64,000 nt of DNA from Trochalopteron elliotii. Its lineage: Eukaryota; Chordata; Aves; Passeriformes; Leiothrichidae. Numbering within the stretch: position 1 is the stretch's first letter; the number at the start of each line of letters is the position of its first letter. The stretch spans positions 1 to 64,000 of the forward strand of contig JANPWX010019329.1 of the NCBI GenBank assembly GCA_024734555.1, read 5' to 3'. Positions 13,144-25,507 of the stretch are shown in pieces. Under the pieces are notes generated by a model. It was not told the DNA's origin. It made no database searches and saw only the letters and a list, made by a program, of their open reading frames with translations. The translations under genes were made by a program, and so were the position numbers.

Positions 13144-13408
13144 NNNNNNNNNNNNNNNNNNNNNNNNNNNNNNNNNNNNNNNNNNNNNNNNNNNNNNNNN
13201 NNNNNNNNNNNNNNNNNNNNNNNNNNNNNNNNNNNNNNNNNNNNNNNNNNNNNNNNNNNNNNNNNNNNNNNNNNNNNNNNNNNNNNNNNNNNNNNNNNNN
13301 NNNNNNNNNNNNNNNNNNNNNNNNNNNNNNNNNNNNNNNNNNNNNNNNNNNNNNNNNNNNNNNNNNNNNNNNNNNNNNNNNNNNNNNNNNNNNNNNNNNN
13401 NNNNNNNN
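13144..13408. other. Assembly gap (265 N), likely site of the missing CDH18 EC5 exon
   Basis: The sequence is undetermined here. The interval between the 122-bp exon (19655-19776) and the 252-bp exon (3053-3304) should contain one exon encoding the first part of EC5, including the segment before the DNTASIL motif. By family convention it is 118 bp, entering in phase 0 and leaving one base. I read the resolved sequence from 3305 to 19654 on the minus strand for such a segment and found nothing resembling it. The gap is large enough to hold it. Placement in the gap is inference. The true gap length may differ from 265. Confidence 0.7.
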
Positions 13409-14232
13409 GGTCTATATTTTCTGATGTTTTGGTACAGTCAGGACCTGGTGTAGAGATTATCACCATCTGTGTTGTAGCCTGCTGACTTCCTGAATTACTG
13501 TTTTAACTAAATATCTGTTTTTATGGAGTCAAAAGACAGGCTGAACTGGGATGGTCAATGTGAAGAGTCATCTGCCTGCTGTCCTAATAACTAAATGTAC
13601 TTCAATATTGGTACAGAAAAACAATTAACTGAAATATTTCTGTTAACCATATTTCTGCTAAAAATTTCCTATTAAGAATCAGTTTTAAATTGCCAGAGAA
13701 CAGAACAGGAAGAACAGCAGCCACTCCTGGCTTTAGTTAGTTTGCCCAAAAGCAACAGAACTGGATGTAGCCAGAACTGTGTCTGAGAGAGGTATTTTTG
13801 AAAGGCAGGACCTTTGCCTTTGAAAGCCCTGGTGGTTTTTAAATTTACTTTCAACTAAAATTGATCTAAGCTCTTGGAATGTGGAACCAAACAGTATTTC
13901 TACCTCTGCTTTCATTTTCGTGCTGGGTCTTGAAACTCAAGTGCTAAAGTGGAATCCAATAAAAGTTGTTCCTGTGATATAGGCAGCGAAGCCCACACAG
14001 ACTGCTGCGCAGAGCTGATAGATATCCTGAGGGAAACATAAAAGGGGGAGGGAAAGTGCTCTTTTCATAAGAATTTTCTGTTCAGTGTTCCGCTGTAGTC
14101 TGTCTGGACTGAACCTGAAACATAAATTGTACAGACTCCAGTGGCTTGGTCTGTTTTAAAACTGAAAGACACCACAGAGTTCTCTACCTCCATTCACATA
14201 AGAGAAGCAAAACAAATATATTTTTTAAACCA

Positions 14233-14817
14233 TGTTCCAGTTTGGGCTGGGGTAGAGCCAATTTTCTTCACAGTAGATGGTATGAGGCTATGATTATGAT
14301 TTGTGCTGGAAAAAGTGTTGGTAACACAGAGATGTTCCTGTCATTGCTGAGCAGGGCTTGCACAGTGTCAAGGTCTTTTCTGTGTCTTGTACTGCCCCTC
14401 CTGTGAGGGGGTACAGGTGTAGGAAAAGTTGTGAGGGGACACAGCCAGGACAGTTGACCCCAAGTGACCAAAAGGGTTTTCCATACTGTATGATGTCATG
14501 CTCACTTATAAAGCTGGAGGAAGAAGGAAGGAGGGGATGTCTGGAGTGATGGTGTTTGTTTTCCATGTCAGTATTGCTACATGTGATGCTGCTCTGCTCT
14601 CCCAGAGATGGCTGAACACCTGCCTGCCCATGTGAAGTGGTGATTTCCTTGCTTTTCTTTGCTTGCATATGCAGATTTGGCTATACCTATTACACTGTCT
14701 TTATCTCAACCCACAAGCTCTCTCACTTTTACCTTCCTGATTCTCTTCCCCAGCCCACGGGTGGGGAAGTGAGTGGCTGTGTGGGGATGAATCTCCAGCT
14801 GGGATTAAGCCATGACA
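14233..14817 (+). mobile_element. Solo LTR of an avian endogenous retrovirus
   Basis: The segment matches a common bird LTR as I remember it. It starts TGTTCCAGTTTGGGCTGGGG and has the conserved block around gagatgttcctgtcattgct. A TATA box (TATAAAGCTGG) lies near 14508. The conserved stretch about inactive gene remnants is absent, and it ends TTAAGCCATGACA at 14817. The terminal TGTTCC and ATGACA are short imperfect inverted repeats. No matching target-site duplication is clear (AACCA on the left, ACTCA on the right), so the insertion is probably old. It is antisense to CDH18. No internal retroviral genes flank it. Short ORFs on both strands within it are not genes. Confidence 0.75.
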
Positions 14818-14984
14818 ACTCAATAGGATATAATGCTTATTCCATTTACTATATACAGTAAAGTACATTGCAAGGACTATATACATCTGAGACAATTAAC
14901 AGTACTTGTGATGGTTGCCAATAATATTTTACTTGTTTGTCATATTTTTTGCTGAAGTGAAGCACAGCAAGATCTATTTGAAAA

Positions 14985-15010
14985 AATCTGAAATATCTAT
15001 ATTTCAGATT
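14985..15010. repeat. Perfect 12-bp inverted repeat with 2-nt spacer
   Basis: AATCTGAAATAT, spacer CT, then its exact reverse complement. It could form a stable hairpin. It lies about 170 bp beyond the end of the LTR at 14817. No terminator or RNA gene role is evident in this vertebrate intron. Confidence 0.9.
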
Positions 15011-18000
15011 GCAAAGTCATGGCATTACTGGTTGAAAATTTTGGCAAAAGCTAACTTTTCACTTCTGAATATTGCAAGGTGGCACAACTGTTAGTGAAAC
15101 CACCATGTCAAACCAGAAATATAGGATTTTCTTAGCTATATATATTTAGTTCATAATGCTGAAATGGTATTTGGCACAGCAAGACAAAAAAAAGGGTGAC
15201 AGAAGAATATGTTCAAAAGAATAAATTTCTGTTATTGTTCAAGTACTAAAAATTCCATTAAATACCATACACGTCTGTAAAAACTTCAGCTAAGACCATA
15301 AGAAAAATATATTATTTTATTAAATATTTTTTGTAAATTCTCAGTGTTGTTTCTCAGTGAAGTATAACTCAATTTGCCATGCAGCTTCAGCTTTTATTTG
15401 ACAGCATGGTGGATAAATTTTCATCCTGTTGCCCTGTGTTACATAAAACATTCAGTGACATTTCACAGAATGCTGCTTCAAGAGCATGCCATTCTGCAAC
15501 AAAAATACCTTTGATCAAGGCCTCAGTGACACATGACTAGTGTAAAAAGTATTTGGTTTTTAGGACTGAATTTATAACTCAAAACATACTGTCTATATTC
15601 CCTGATTTCACACATGTAAACTCAAATATTCCCTGAATTTATGAATGTATGTAAAAAGTATAGCACCACATGGTATAAAAGTTATGCTTTTTCACATAGA
15701 AAATAAATATTGTATGCTTACTAGGATAGGTCAAAACATTAGAGACCTGATTTTAAACAGAAAGTTCACACATTTTCAGAAATATTTTTAAGACATTCAT
15801 TCATCAGTGAGAAACAAAAGTATGTGTCATCTTGACACCCAAATGTACTATTAACTCTTTTCTAATTAATTGGCCAAGTACTTAATAGCCTATTAGCAGA
15901 CATTAACATGTACCTTGCCAAGCCTGATTAAAATAAAAATGTAGACACATAATCTCAACTTCAGTAAAGCCCAGCTGACAACACTGAGAGGAGGAAACTG
16001 AAGGGTCATATTTTTTTAAAGGCAAGACATGATGAGAAGAGAGAATTTCAAGAACTGAGGAAAACTAATTGAAGAGTACAGAGAGTAGGTGCTAAATTCT
16101 ACTCAGAATAATTTTAGAATTGAATCAATAAACAAGCATTTATACACATGAAAAACACATAACAGAGACACTCCTTGCCAGCAAAAATTGATTTCCTTTT
16201 TGGAAGATAGCAAAATGTCATTTTCCTACACTGGCTAAATTTCACAATCATTCACAAAATCAGTATATGTCGAGAAGTCAGTATTCTCCAAGTCTGAATG
16301 CCATCTAAGATCAAATCATGGCTACTTCATCTACTTTAATATATAATATCAACCAGGCTTCCATTGGAATCTCTTGCAGATATTTATTCTATCTTCTCAA
16401 CCATATGATTACTAAGTGACTAAAGCTGTCACATCAGCATGGAAATTATTGTCTCCCCATAAGCATTTTCTTTTTGACATGCCTTAGGTTTGGTCATTTA
16501 AACTTAATATATAAGGCTTAAGCATTAAACACTTGGAGCTTGTTTTTTTCTCTTTTTTTTTCCTCCAAAAAATAGAGCAGTGGAGGTAAAAAAGCAGGAG
16601 ACAGACTCTGCAATTAGATGATTTCACTCCACAGAAGGGTCTTCTGATAATTAACAAGGAAACACAAAAAATCTTTCAGTGACTATCTACTGGTTAGTTT
16701 ATCTCACACATAAAAAAATCAAAATAGATGTGCTGAGGAAAGAAATAATGAATCTTACAAGACAGTGCAAAATGGAAGCCCAAGTCAAGCAGATGTCCCC
16801 AGCAGTACAGAACTTGTAATTTAGGCATAAATCTTATGAAACTTTCTTACAGGCTGCTGGATAACTCAAAGTTATACTGCCTTTTCAGTGAACTTCCCAG
16901 CTGGGAACCCTTTTTATCATATGGAACACTTGTCGTTTTCTGCAATCAGTTTATTTTCCCCTCCCTAATATTTGTTGAACATCATTAATTTCTTTCTTTT
17001 CTTAGACTAGATGGTAATATCTGACCAAAAGAAGCCTACTTTTTTGTTTTGTTTTGGGTTTTGCTTAAAATTGTGTTACAGTTTTTCTGAAATCTTGTTG
17101 TGAAATGCAAATAAAAATGGTTCATAACACATATGTAAAGGAGCCCTGTTAGTTGAAGAGTACAACATCAAGCTGGTCCAGCCTTTGCTATTAAACTACA
17201 GCTTGTAGAGTCCTTCATGGTGGCACTAATCTCGGGTGTTAAACTGCAGTGCTGCCGAGGTCAGGAGTCATTCACATGTGCAACAGTAGCTAAGGGAAAA
17301 GTACAGGGCTGACCCAAACAGTGAGCAAATGCTATGGTATCCCTTAAAGATCTTGCCCATAAATTATCAATTATGAAACTACTATTAGAGAAATAAAATT
17401 TTGCTGCAAAACATTAGCTACTTACCAGCAACGACAGCCCCAACAAAGAACATTATTGAGATAGCTTCACTGCATACTTTACCTTATGATCGGTTATAAT
17501 AATTTAACATTTCTTGTTAAATTATATAATTTTAAAAAATAAGAAGCTGAAATCAGTTGCAACTAATGCTTAAAAGAGGGTTTTTTCTTACATTTGTTTT
17601 TTGCAAGTTTTAATTCTTCTACATTTGCCTCTACTTGAAGTTTTCAAAACATTTTTTTTACTTTAATGAGCATTTAATAAGAGATATTCAGTCGACAGAG
17701 AGACCTACTTGGATTTTGTAGTGTCTCAATAAGAGCACTGAAGAGCACTATACAGTCATTAGATAAGAGGGAAGGTCCTTGCACACATAATTGCTCTAAA
17801 GACAGGAAATAGGATCTCTTCTGTAAATTGTATATTTCACAAGGAGAGAAAGCCACAGTGATTTCCTGCTTCTACTGGGCCACTTGTTGATCAGTGTAAT
17901 AATAAATGTCTTATAAAGAATATGATTATCAGCCCACCAAATCTACTTATGATATTGAATTGTTAAAAGAAGAAAAAAGGAAGGCCTCACATTAAAGACC

Positions 18001-19654
18001 TTCCAATACTCAGTAGCCAGGCAATACAAAGATAAATGACATTTATTATACACAGACATAAAGTCTTAATTTCACACACCTGATGATGATCTCTGATCCA
18101 TTGCCTTTAATGATATTGGTGTTATGGCAGGCATAGTTTTTTGCATTCCATGCTTACTAGTGGTTAAAAGCCAAGTCATTCCTAGAAATTGCTATGAAAG
18201 TACTGAAGATCAAAGCAGAGATTATCATATACTATGAAGTATGAACTATTTTAATAATTATAAACCACTGCATAGGTGTATCTTGAATCTTGATTCTGTC
18301 TCAAGGTGAGTAGGGAGGAATTGGAGAAAGTTTAAAGAAGGAAAAGATGAATGATCAAAAGTCTATAAGGTTTTTATCATTGATTGCCCACGATAAATAG
18401 GACTGGCTCAGTCTGGACAAAAGACAGCTAAGGGACAATGTGCTAGAGATTTATGCATGTCACAGCAATAGTAAATAGAGATCAACTGCACTTCCTCTTT
18501 CTCTCCCAAAAGAACTGGTAAATATTGATTGAAGACCATATGGAAAGATTAAAAAAAAAAAAAAGTTTTAGATCTTATTGAAGCATGCAATTAAACTACA
18601 AAATTTCTTGGTGCATGAAGTAGCAGATACCAAAAATTTACGTTTGTTGTAGGAAAAGTTAGACAGGTTCATATGAGATGGTTATTAAAGGATTATTAAA
18701 AAATACACAAACCACATTTAGATTGGGAAATTACCAGCAAATGGTAACAGGGAAGTCTTTGTGGTATCATACACACTTGCCATGTTCTTATACTGTGCTT
18801 TAGGTGTCAGTTTTTGGCTACTGATGGAGTGGTGGTAACTTTGATCAGGCTACAGTAAGAGGACATATGGCATTTTTATAGTCTCAGGTTTAGAAACAGA
18901 AATGCATTTATTTATGTACACTCTTTTTAAGGATTTAATTAAAATAATGGTATTGCTAGTAATGTATTCCTCAGGAAAGATATGAGCTCAAAATTGAAAC
19001 ATACAACCTGTGCAATAGTGCAAAACGAGAACAGTATTGTGGGTAAACCTCAATCTATGCAGAACAGCAGAAGAACTTGGCAAAATTGTCAAACCCTGGG
19101 CTGCAATGACATGCATTATTCAGAGGAGCAGTGGCTGAAATATGATTCAGCTATTCAGCCACAGTTCTGGCCCTCCCCACGCTCATAGTTGTGAAAAACG
19201 CGTTCAAGCTCTTTTGTGTAATGACACTTTATAGACAAGGGCAACCAACAAGCAAAGAGTGAGGATGTGAGCCATGCTCACCAGCTATTTCAGTGAACTG
19301 CATTTGAAACATTGCTACTATGTGGCACTCGGATGAGAGATGTCAAATGCGCTTCATTCACTTTGTTCAGGATCGCGGCTTGTCAAATTATATCCCTTAT
19401 CTGACAGGATTAAAGTTTTACCTGTCTTTACAGAAGATAGCTTGAGTATTTTTTTTTCTTTTGCAGCAACAAGAAAGAGATATTGAAAAAATGCCAAAAT
19501 TTTCTCCCTTTTGCCTAATACAATTAAAATTTCAATAAAATGCAAAATGCTAAAATGAAATCAGAGTTATGACATGTTCCAAACTTCTGATTTATGTGAC
19601 ATTAACAAAGTAATTGTTCTTTATCACTGGAATAAATATAGCTATGAGAGTTAC

Positions 19655-19776
19655 CTGACCAGGCTTTGTATTTTCACAGACGACTACATCATAATCTCTG
19701 GCAAGCTCAGGAGGATTGTCATTGACATCCAGGATTCTAACACCAACTGGAACGTGGCTCACTAGCCCAGGATTGT
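19655..19776 (-). CDS. CDH18: CDH18 exon, end of EC4 and start of EC5 (122 bp)
   Basis: Two bases complete an Asp codon, then 40 codons run from NPGLVSHVPVGVRILDVNDN to VVVCENTKPGQ. DVNDNPPELA is the canonical calcium-binding linker between EC4 and EC5. The Cys in VCEN is one of the conserved membrane-proximal cysteines of EC5. The acceptor ends tgtgttttgcag (AG complement at 19777-19778). The donor is CAG|GTAACT (GT complement at 19653-19654). The exon ends exactly after the Gln codon, in phase 0. The next visible exon, 3053-3304, starts in phase 1, so the two cannot be spliced directly without a frameshift. This is direct evidence that an intervening exon is not represented in the sequence. 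Confidence 0.97.
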
Positions 19777-20804
19777 CTGCAAAACACACAGCATGGTATT
19801 AAGCCATTTGAAATACTCAATATTGCATGTCATCCTCAATTTAAAAGTGTTTTATTAACACAATGACCAGATGAAAACTGGATGCAGCTAAAGAAATTTA
19901 GGTAACAGCATATTAAAAGAGGCTTGGTGTGCTTCATTAACTGTTTTGAAAAAAATAGCAATTAGCAAGAGTGAGAAGTATGGGATGAGTCATAAATCAC
20001 TTAAATCAAATACAAGTTACTCTGGAAAAGAAGTGGGAGGAAGCTGCTGGACTTACACTGTTACACTGTATGATAAGAAATGATCAATTTCTTGGTAATG
20101 AACATTAAATTGTCATCACAGTATTGAATTAAATCTAATACAAAAAATATTAAAGCATTTTTCTTTTTCACAGTTCCTTAAAGAGTTTAGAAACTAAAAT
20201 GCAAATATAATAACAAAATGCATAGGTTTATATAAATTTTTCCCAAGCTTGAGTTTTACAGCAAGTTACTAGAGCATTTCACACAGTAGTTACTGAGTGT
20301 GGCTTTAGCAGAAGAAAAGAAAGTTTAGCAGAAGTGAGTCTGGTTTTTGCATAAAGAAAACAATGTTTAAGTACTAACACCCTAGGCTGTGATCTGTACT
20401 TTCATGAGAGCTCACCCTCAGAAAGATTACACCCTCAAAAAAGAACACTAAATAGAATTCTTTCAATAAGAATTCACTTTCCATTATAAAATGGAATAAA
20501 AACCCAACACAATTCCTTTCAGTCTGTAACACCCTTATTCTTCCTTCTAAGTACTAATGTAATTTTCTTTTCTTGAAAGAATTATTTATTTAAACTTTTT
20601 ATAATTATCTAATACATTCCTCCTGGAGTCTGCACAAGTATCAATCAGTTAGATGACAACCTTCGTCTTACATTCACCAACTAAAAGAGATTATCAGTGG
20701 AAGACTGATAAAGTCAGTCTTTCAAATGGAATAAAATGGAAGAATGGGGTATTATAGATTGACATTTCAGAAGGTCATCTCTGTGTGTGTTCATGATTAA
20801 AAAA

Positions 20805-20822
20805 AAAAAAAAAGAGAGAGAG
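20805..20822 (+). repeat. Simple repeat, A tract with short GA run
   Basis: A run of A is followed by a short (AG)n stretch ending near 20822. It is a low-complexity tract with no associated feature. Confidence 0.6.
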
Positions 20823-22164
20823 ATAAACATTAGTAGTCCAAGCTTCATTCATGGTGAAACTTTATTCACCATGAGTATTTTGATAATAATTAATTCCTAC
20901 CATGTTTCTGTTAAAAAGGGTAATTTGTAAAATGTCTTGCATTTGTCACACCTTTAATGATCTCTGCTCAGAATTCTGGGAAGCATTGACTAGACACATA
21001 CTTGGCTTTAAAACCACCAGTGATGTAGACTCACAATGAAAGAATATTTGAGAATGTTGAAGTTTATTTGACAAATGGAGAGATCTCTCCTTTTCTGTTT
21101 TCACGTGGGATACTAGCAAAAGCATCTAGGTCTTACAAGCTGCTTCAGATTTTTCACATTCTAACTAACATATGTATGTTCACATGATGATTTTAATTCA
21201 CTTTTGAAATTCAGTCAATCATCCCCATAAAATCTTAATAGAAAGGAGTTTAAAAAGTCAACAGAAGACTTAACTAACAGAGGAATGCTATTACCATTAG
21301 CATTATAAGTTATAAGAACATGCTCAGAAGACATTTATAGTCTTGAAAATTCCATTATCTTGCTAAAATTTTCCTTGACTATTTTTTTCATCTTTACCCC
21401 AAATCTATGAATATCTTTGTAAGAGGTGAAGTAAGAGATGAAACTGGACTATCCCAACTGTGTTTATGAAAGAATGAGGCTTTCTATTACCATCTAAAAA
21501 CAACTTCAGTAGAAAATTTTGAGGGAAGTTAAAATGCTAGGGTTATATACGTGAGAGAAGAATGACACTTGGCTGTCCACTAAGTAACTGGGAGAAGGGA
21601 GCCATTTATCTATCTTTGCTGTTTTTTCTGAAGGAAGCAATCTTCTCTCCAGGAGAACATTTGCAGTATGAGTATTAGTAGAAAAAGGTGTTTGTTCCTT
21701 TCCTGGAAGTAGGTCAAAAGATTGTGCAGAACAGTACAGCCAGTATAGATTTAACTTTTCTTACTACTCACTTAAATGTAACTTACAACTCATTTAGGTT
21801 ATTTCCTCTGTCAGTGTAATCAGACAATGAAATTTTTAAAAATCCTGTTATTATAATTACAGAATATGATATTATGGCTCAAAGAAACTTTGGTTTTGAG
21901 GCTTTGTTGGGGAAGTTCATGAACATAATTTGTGAGGTATGTGAACTAGAAGGTGGTATAAATGAAAGGAAGGACAATGCACATAAAGAGAGAGTACATA
22001 AAGCATAATAAAGAGCTAGAAAGCAGGGATTACTGTAAAAGGTTAAAGATAAATAAACTAATTTTTGAAAAGATTCATTAACTATAACAAAGAATTTTAA
22101 CATCTTGATACTACAGAAAACCTGTAAGAGTTTTAGCAAGAAGGCAACAGAAGTCATTATTATC

Positions 22165-22255
22165 AGATAATCATAGGATCACTGAAAAATCTTAGTTGAA
22201 AGGGACTTCTGGAGGTCACTGGTCCAGTTTCCAGCTCAAAGCAGGGCCATCCTCA
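22165..22255 (-). mobile_element. CR1 LINE 3'-end fragment
   Basis: The plus strand reads as the reverse complement of a CR1 3' end: an ATCATAGGATCACTGAA-type tail, then AGTTGAAAGGGACTTCTGGA, GGTCACTGGTCCAG and GCTCAAAGCAGGGCCATC. This is the characteristic order, so the element lies on the minus strand. It is 5'-truncated, as most CR1 copies are. Confidence 0.8.
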
Positions 22256-23448
22256 AAGGTATAAGGGGCCATAATGCATCTAACAGGACGGGAGCAAAAA
22301 AGCAGAGAGAGCACAAGGCAGTGGGTGCCAGAGATAAAGGACTGCTCTGTAGGCCTGGCATGACCAAAAGAGTTAAATACTTTTGTTTCAGTACAGTGCT
22401 GCAGACCTCTTTGCCCCACCTTGAATGTGTCCTCTTGTATGCCTGTCACTACTGCCCGGAGCAATCTTATTCACTCTGTTAGATTTGCAGTAGTTTTACA
22501 GAGAGATTTTATGGAGATTCAGGAAGTTTACTTTTATTTCCTTTGCAGCTGTTGTGCAGTACAAAGAATGTATAAATACCTCATCAGTTCGAAAGAGCTC
22601 TTTATGCACAAGGTAATATTAGTAACTCTCTGGAAGCTGGTACCTCATGGGATCACTGACATTTGCAGGCAAATTTCCATACTGACAGGCACTCACTACA
22701 AAATGCTAATGGTACAGTATTAGCACCGCTTACCAAAACAGTCTTGAACAGTGTGCACAAAACATAAATTTGCATGCAAGGTGACAGAACAGTTTATAAT
22801 GGGGGAAGAGAATGAGAAGGAATTGGAGGAAATACAAGTTTTTTTTTCTTTTTCTTTTTTTTAAGTTCTGATTTTGAGAATCAACATATACTCCAATCTT
22901 TTTCAAGAATACAATTCACCTGCAATCTCCCAACCAATCTAATAACTGGCACATTTGATAGCACATTTTTCTTAATTAGACAAATTTCTTGCAGCAGTTT
23001 GGCAGATTTCCAGTTTTAAGATAATCGATGCTGACATACATTTCAGGCCTGTGCATAACAGAATATTCTGTGTCCTATTAGCTTTATGCCTCAAGAATGC
23101 ATTTTTCAAAGTGAATGCTCTCTGTTTTAAGGGGCAACTGAAGCAGAAATATTGCTCTGATTCACCTATGCTAGGGACTTACTTTCTTATGCTTGAGACT
23201 TTTCCCAGAATAAATAGTTTTTCTTCCAGAATCCTACACATCTGTAAAGTAAATCAATTTCATTATCAGATCCTCCATTGGCAAGTCCACTCTGAATACA
23301 CAGAAGACCCAATTTACAGCCAATGTGAAGCCTTGAATCTTCTCTTATGTTAGTTTCTGTGGGCAAAATTTAAAACCTCTATTTAAGAAGAAAGAATTTT
23401 AATACTGTTACTGATGTCTGAGACTTTCTTTTCACAGTAACAAAATTC

Positions 23449-23454
23449 CCATAG
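23449..23454. repeat. Target-site duplication CCATAG, left copy
   Basis: CCATAG abuts the TG end of the LTR at 23455 and is repeated exactly at 24048-24053. Confidence 0.85.
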
Positions 23455-24047
23455 TGTTGGGGTGCATATCTCTTTGGTCAGCCCGCTGCTCGGCTGGACC
23501 ACCCGGTAGCTCCGACACGCCACAACAGAACCGATTTGTGAGTTCTTGGCTCTGCAGCACCTCGACTTTCACTGTCACGGCCGTGGTATAAATGAAAGAG
23601 GGGACTCTCGGAGGTTCGGGGAACAGAGATTTATTCGGGGGTCACAGGGGAACCCCTTACCTCAGGCCTGATGCCTCAGGAGAGACCCCGGACCTGGGCT
23701 GCAGGGGGGTTTTGTCCAGGACAAGTTCAAGGGGTGGGTACAAACTATGAACCAATAAAACAAAGCAAAGCAACAAATGCCAACTGCAGGCCAAATCTCC
23801 TCGAAGGTTCTGGACCTTGGAGATAACAACTCAGTGATGGACAGAGGGAAGAAGGATACATTGGAGAGGATGGGCAGGGATCATCATGGGGAAAGGACCA
23901 ATAGGAAACAGTCTCTGGGCAAAGACCAGAGAGGCATAGAAACCCTTATCAACTTATGATAAGAGAAAACTCCAAGACAAGGGGCCCATATGGGATAACT
24001 AAAACTTATACTAAACTTATAATAAAACAAAATCCTGCAACCCCACA
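23455..24047 (-). mobile_element. Solo LTR, GC-rich, with intact 6-bp target duplication
   Basis: The 593-bp segment is clearly richer in GC than its surroundings. It begins TGTTGGGGTG and ends CAACCCCACA, which form near-perfect terminal inverted repeats with TG...CA ends. Perfect CCATAG copies flank it. On the minus strand an AATAAA poly(A) signal lies at 23630-23635, and inverted CCAAT-type motifs (ATTGG) lie upstream, consistent with U3-R-U5 order on that strand. A 6-bp duplication is typical of alpha/betaretrovirus-like (ERVK-type) elements. No primer-binding site or internal genes remain, so it is a solo LTR formed by recombination. It lies in the same orientation as CDH18, so its poly(A) signal is in sense. 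Confidence 0.88.
23630..23635 (-). terminator. LTR poly(A) signal AATAAA
   Basis: The canonical hexamer is on the minus strand inside the solo LTR, in context CCCGAATAAATCTCTG. It is in sense with CDH18 within a 13-kb intron, so it could in principle cause premature polyadenylation. Use is not shown. Confidence 0.6.
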
Positions 24048-24053
24048 CCATAG
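24048..24053. repeat. Target-site duplication CCATAG, right copy
   Basis: An exact copy of 23449-23454, directly after the CA end of the LTR. Confidence 0.85.
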
Positions 24054-24132
24054 AGTTTATGAAAAACATTCTACCTGAATGACTTTCAGAATAGAAGTGC
24101 TGACATCAACCATCTTTTGTGGATTTATTTGC

Positions 24133-24152
24133 TTTTTTTTTTTTTTTTTTTT
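24133..24152. repeat. Poly(T) tract, 20 bases
   Basis: An uninterrupted T run 80 bases beyond the LTR target duplication. No adjacent SINE or processed pseudogene is recognisable. Confidence 0.85.
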
Positions 24153-25234
24153 AAGTTAGCTAACTGTAGACTGGTTCATAACTATTTATTATATAAGCCC
24201 ATTCTGACATATTTTCAAGACCTTTCAATGCAAACCAATACTTAGGAAATTCAACTAGCTCTCTATACCATTACTTTTTAAAGAAAAGTAAAAAGGACTC
24301 ATCACATTTCTCAAATAAAGATTTGTTTTAACACATTAGAAGAATAAACTTGGTTCCAGGAAGGATAAAATACACGACCAAAACAAAGCTAAAGTGATGA
24401 AAGAATGTCCAACATGCAAATGAGAGTGGCATTATTAATAAAATACTGGCTTTAATTCAGGATGGTAAAAATGTGATAAACTAAATTTTCTGGCAAGGAG
24501 AATATTATGCAGAATCTAACAATAAGTTCCAGTCTTCTTTTTTTAAGGAAGTGAGTACTTCTAAATAATCTTACCTGAAGATGGATAGCAAATGTTTTTA
24601 TTTTTTTCTTGCAGCAAAATTTAACATTTTACTGATGAACACAAAGCTGAAGGCACTGCTCTCTTTTCTTTTATCACAGTAGTAGTGATAGCAGCAGCAA
24701 CTACAGAAGCAATAGTAATAACTATAGCACTGCAGTAGACTGAAAACATTTAGAGCTTTCAAGCTGGAAACCCTCTCTTGCCTTAATGCAAGCAAAATTC
24801 CCACAGATGATGTTGGTGTTGACTGTCTGATTAGAACAGGGTACCACAAAACATACTGGTTCTGTGTCTGGAAATACCCATTTTGAGATGTCTGTCACAG
24901 AGCTTCAAATGAGTAAATAAATGCCATATAATTCCAAATTCTATCCCTTCTCTGAGGCCCCATCTTGGTAGCTAAGAAGAGCCATACCCTACCCCATTTT
25001 CAGATGATAACGTAGGAATATCTTCATCATAGCTTTTCCCAAAGAAACAAGAGCAGAAAATCTAGCATGCTTAGACGCCAATGACTAAATCAATATAAAC
25101 AGGGAATAAGCATTGAAACTGGAATTAGAAACATCATTTCTTGAACAGGATGCAGAACTCAACAACTGATGGATTTTTAAAATAGTTTTTTGTAGGCTTT
25201 CTGTATTGCATTGATAAGCACATTTAAAATAACA

Positions 25235-25507
25235 GCAGATGCTACTACAGCCACGTGATTTTTGAACACTTCCAGAAATTCCACCACTTCTCTGGGCAGC
25301 TTGTTCCAATGCCTGACCACCCTGCCAATGAAGAAATTTTTCCTAATATCAAGAGAAAATCTCTCTTGGTACAACTTTAAACCATTTCCTCTTGTCCTCT
25401 CACTTGTTACTTGGTACAAGAGGCCAACCCCCTCCCTTGCTGCAACCTCCTCTCAGGCGGTGGTAGAGAGCAATAACATCTTCCCTGAGTCTCCTTTTCT
25501 CCGGGCT
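25235..25507 (-). mobile_element. CR1 LINE fragment with end of ORF2
   Basis: Translated on the minus strand, this gives the carboxy end of the CR1 reverse-transcriptase polyprotein. Recognisable motifs are [28 protein letters not shown] and, further on, HVAVV, matching the family pattern as remembered. The 5' part (plus-strand 25420-25507) matches CR1 nucleotide sequence around the tail of the subfamily, including a GGAGAAAAGGAG-type block. It is truncated at both ends, lacks a visible 3' octamer tail and is not functional. It abuts an opposite-strand CR1 tail at 25508. Confidence 0.8.

Larger units (their letters stand above)
13409..19654 (-). other. CDH18: CDH18 intron sequence between the N gap and the 122-bp exon
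   Basis: About 6.2 kb of AT-rich intron. It contains an LTR at about 14233-14817 and a strong hairpin at 14985-15010. I see no exon in the resolved bases. The short ORFs near 13672-13915 and 18982-19188 have no recognised similarity. Confidence 0.75.

Noticed and set aside
17400..17460. Possible missing CDH18 exon after a cttaccagc-like donor complement
   Set aside because: Translation does not resemble EC5 in any frame, and there is no acceptor at the expected 118-bp distance.
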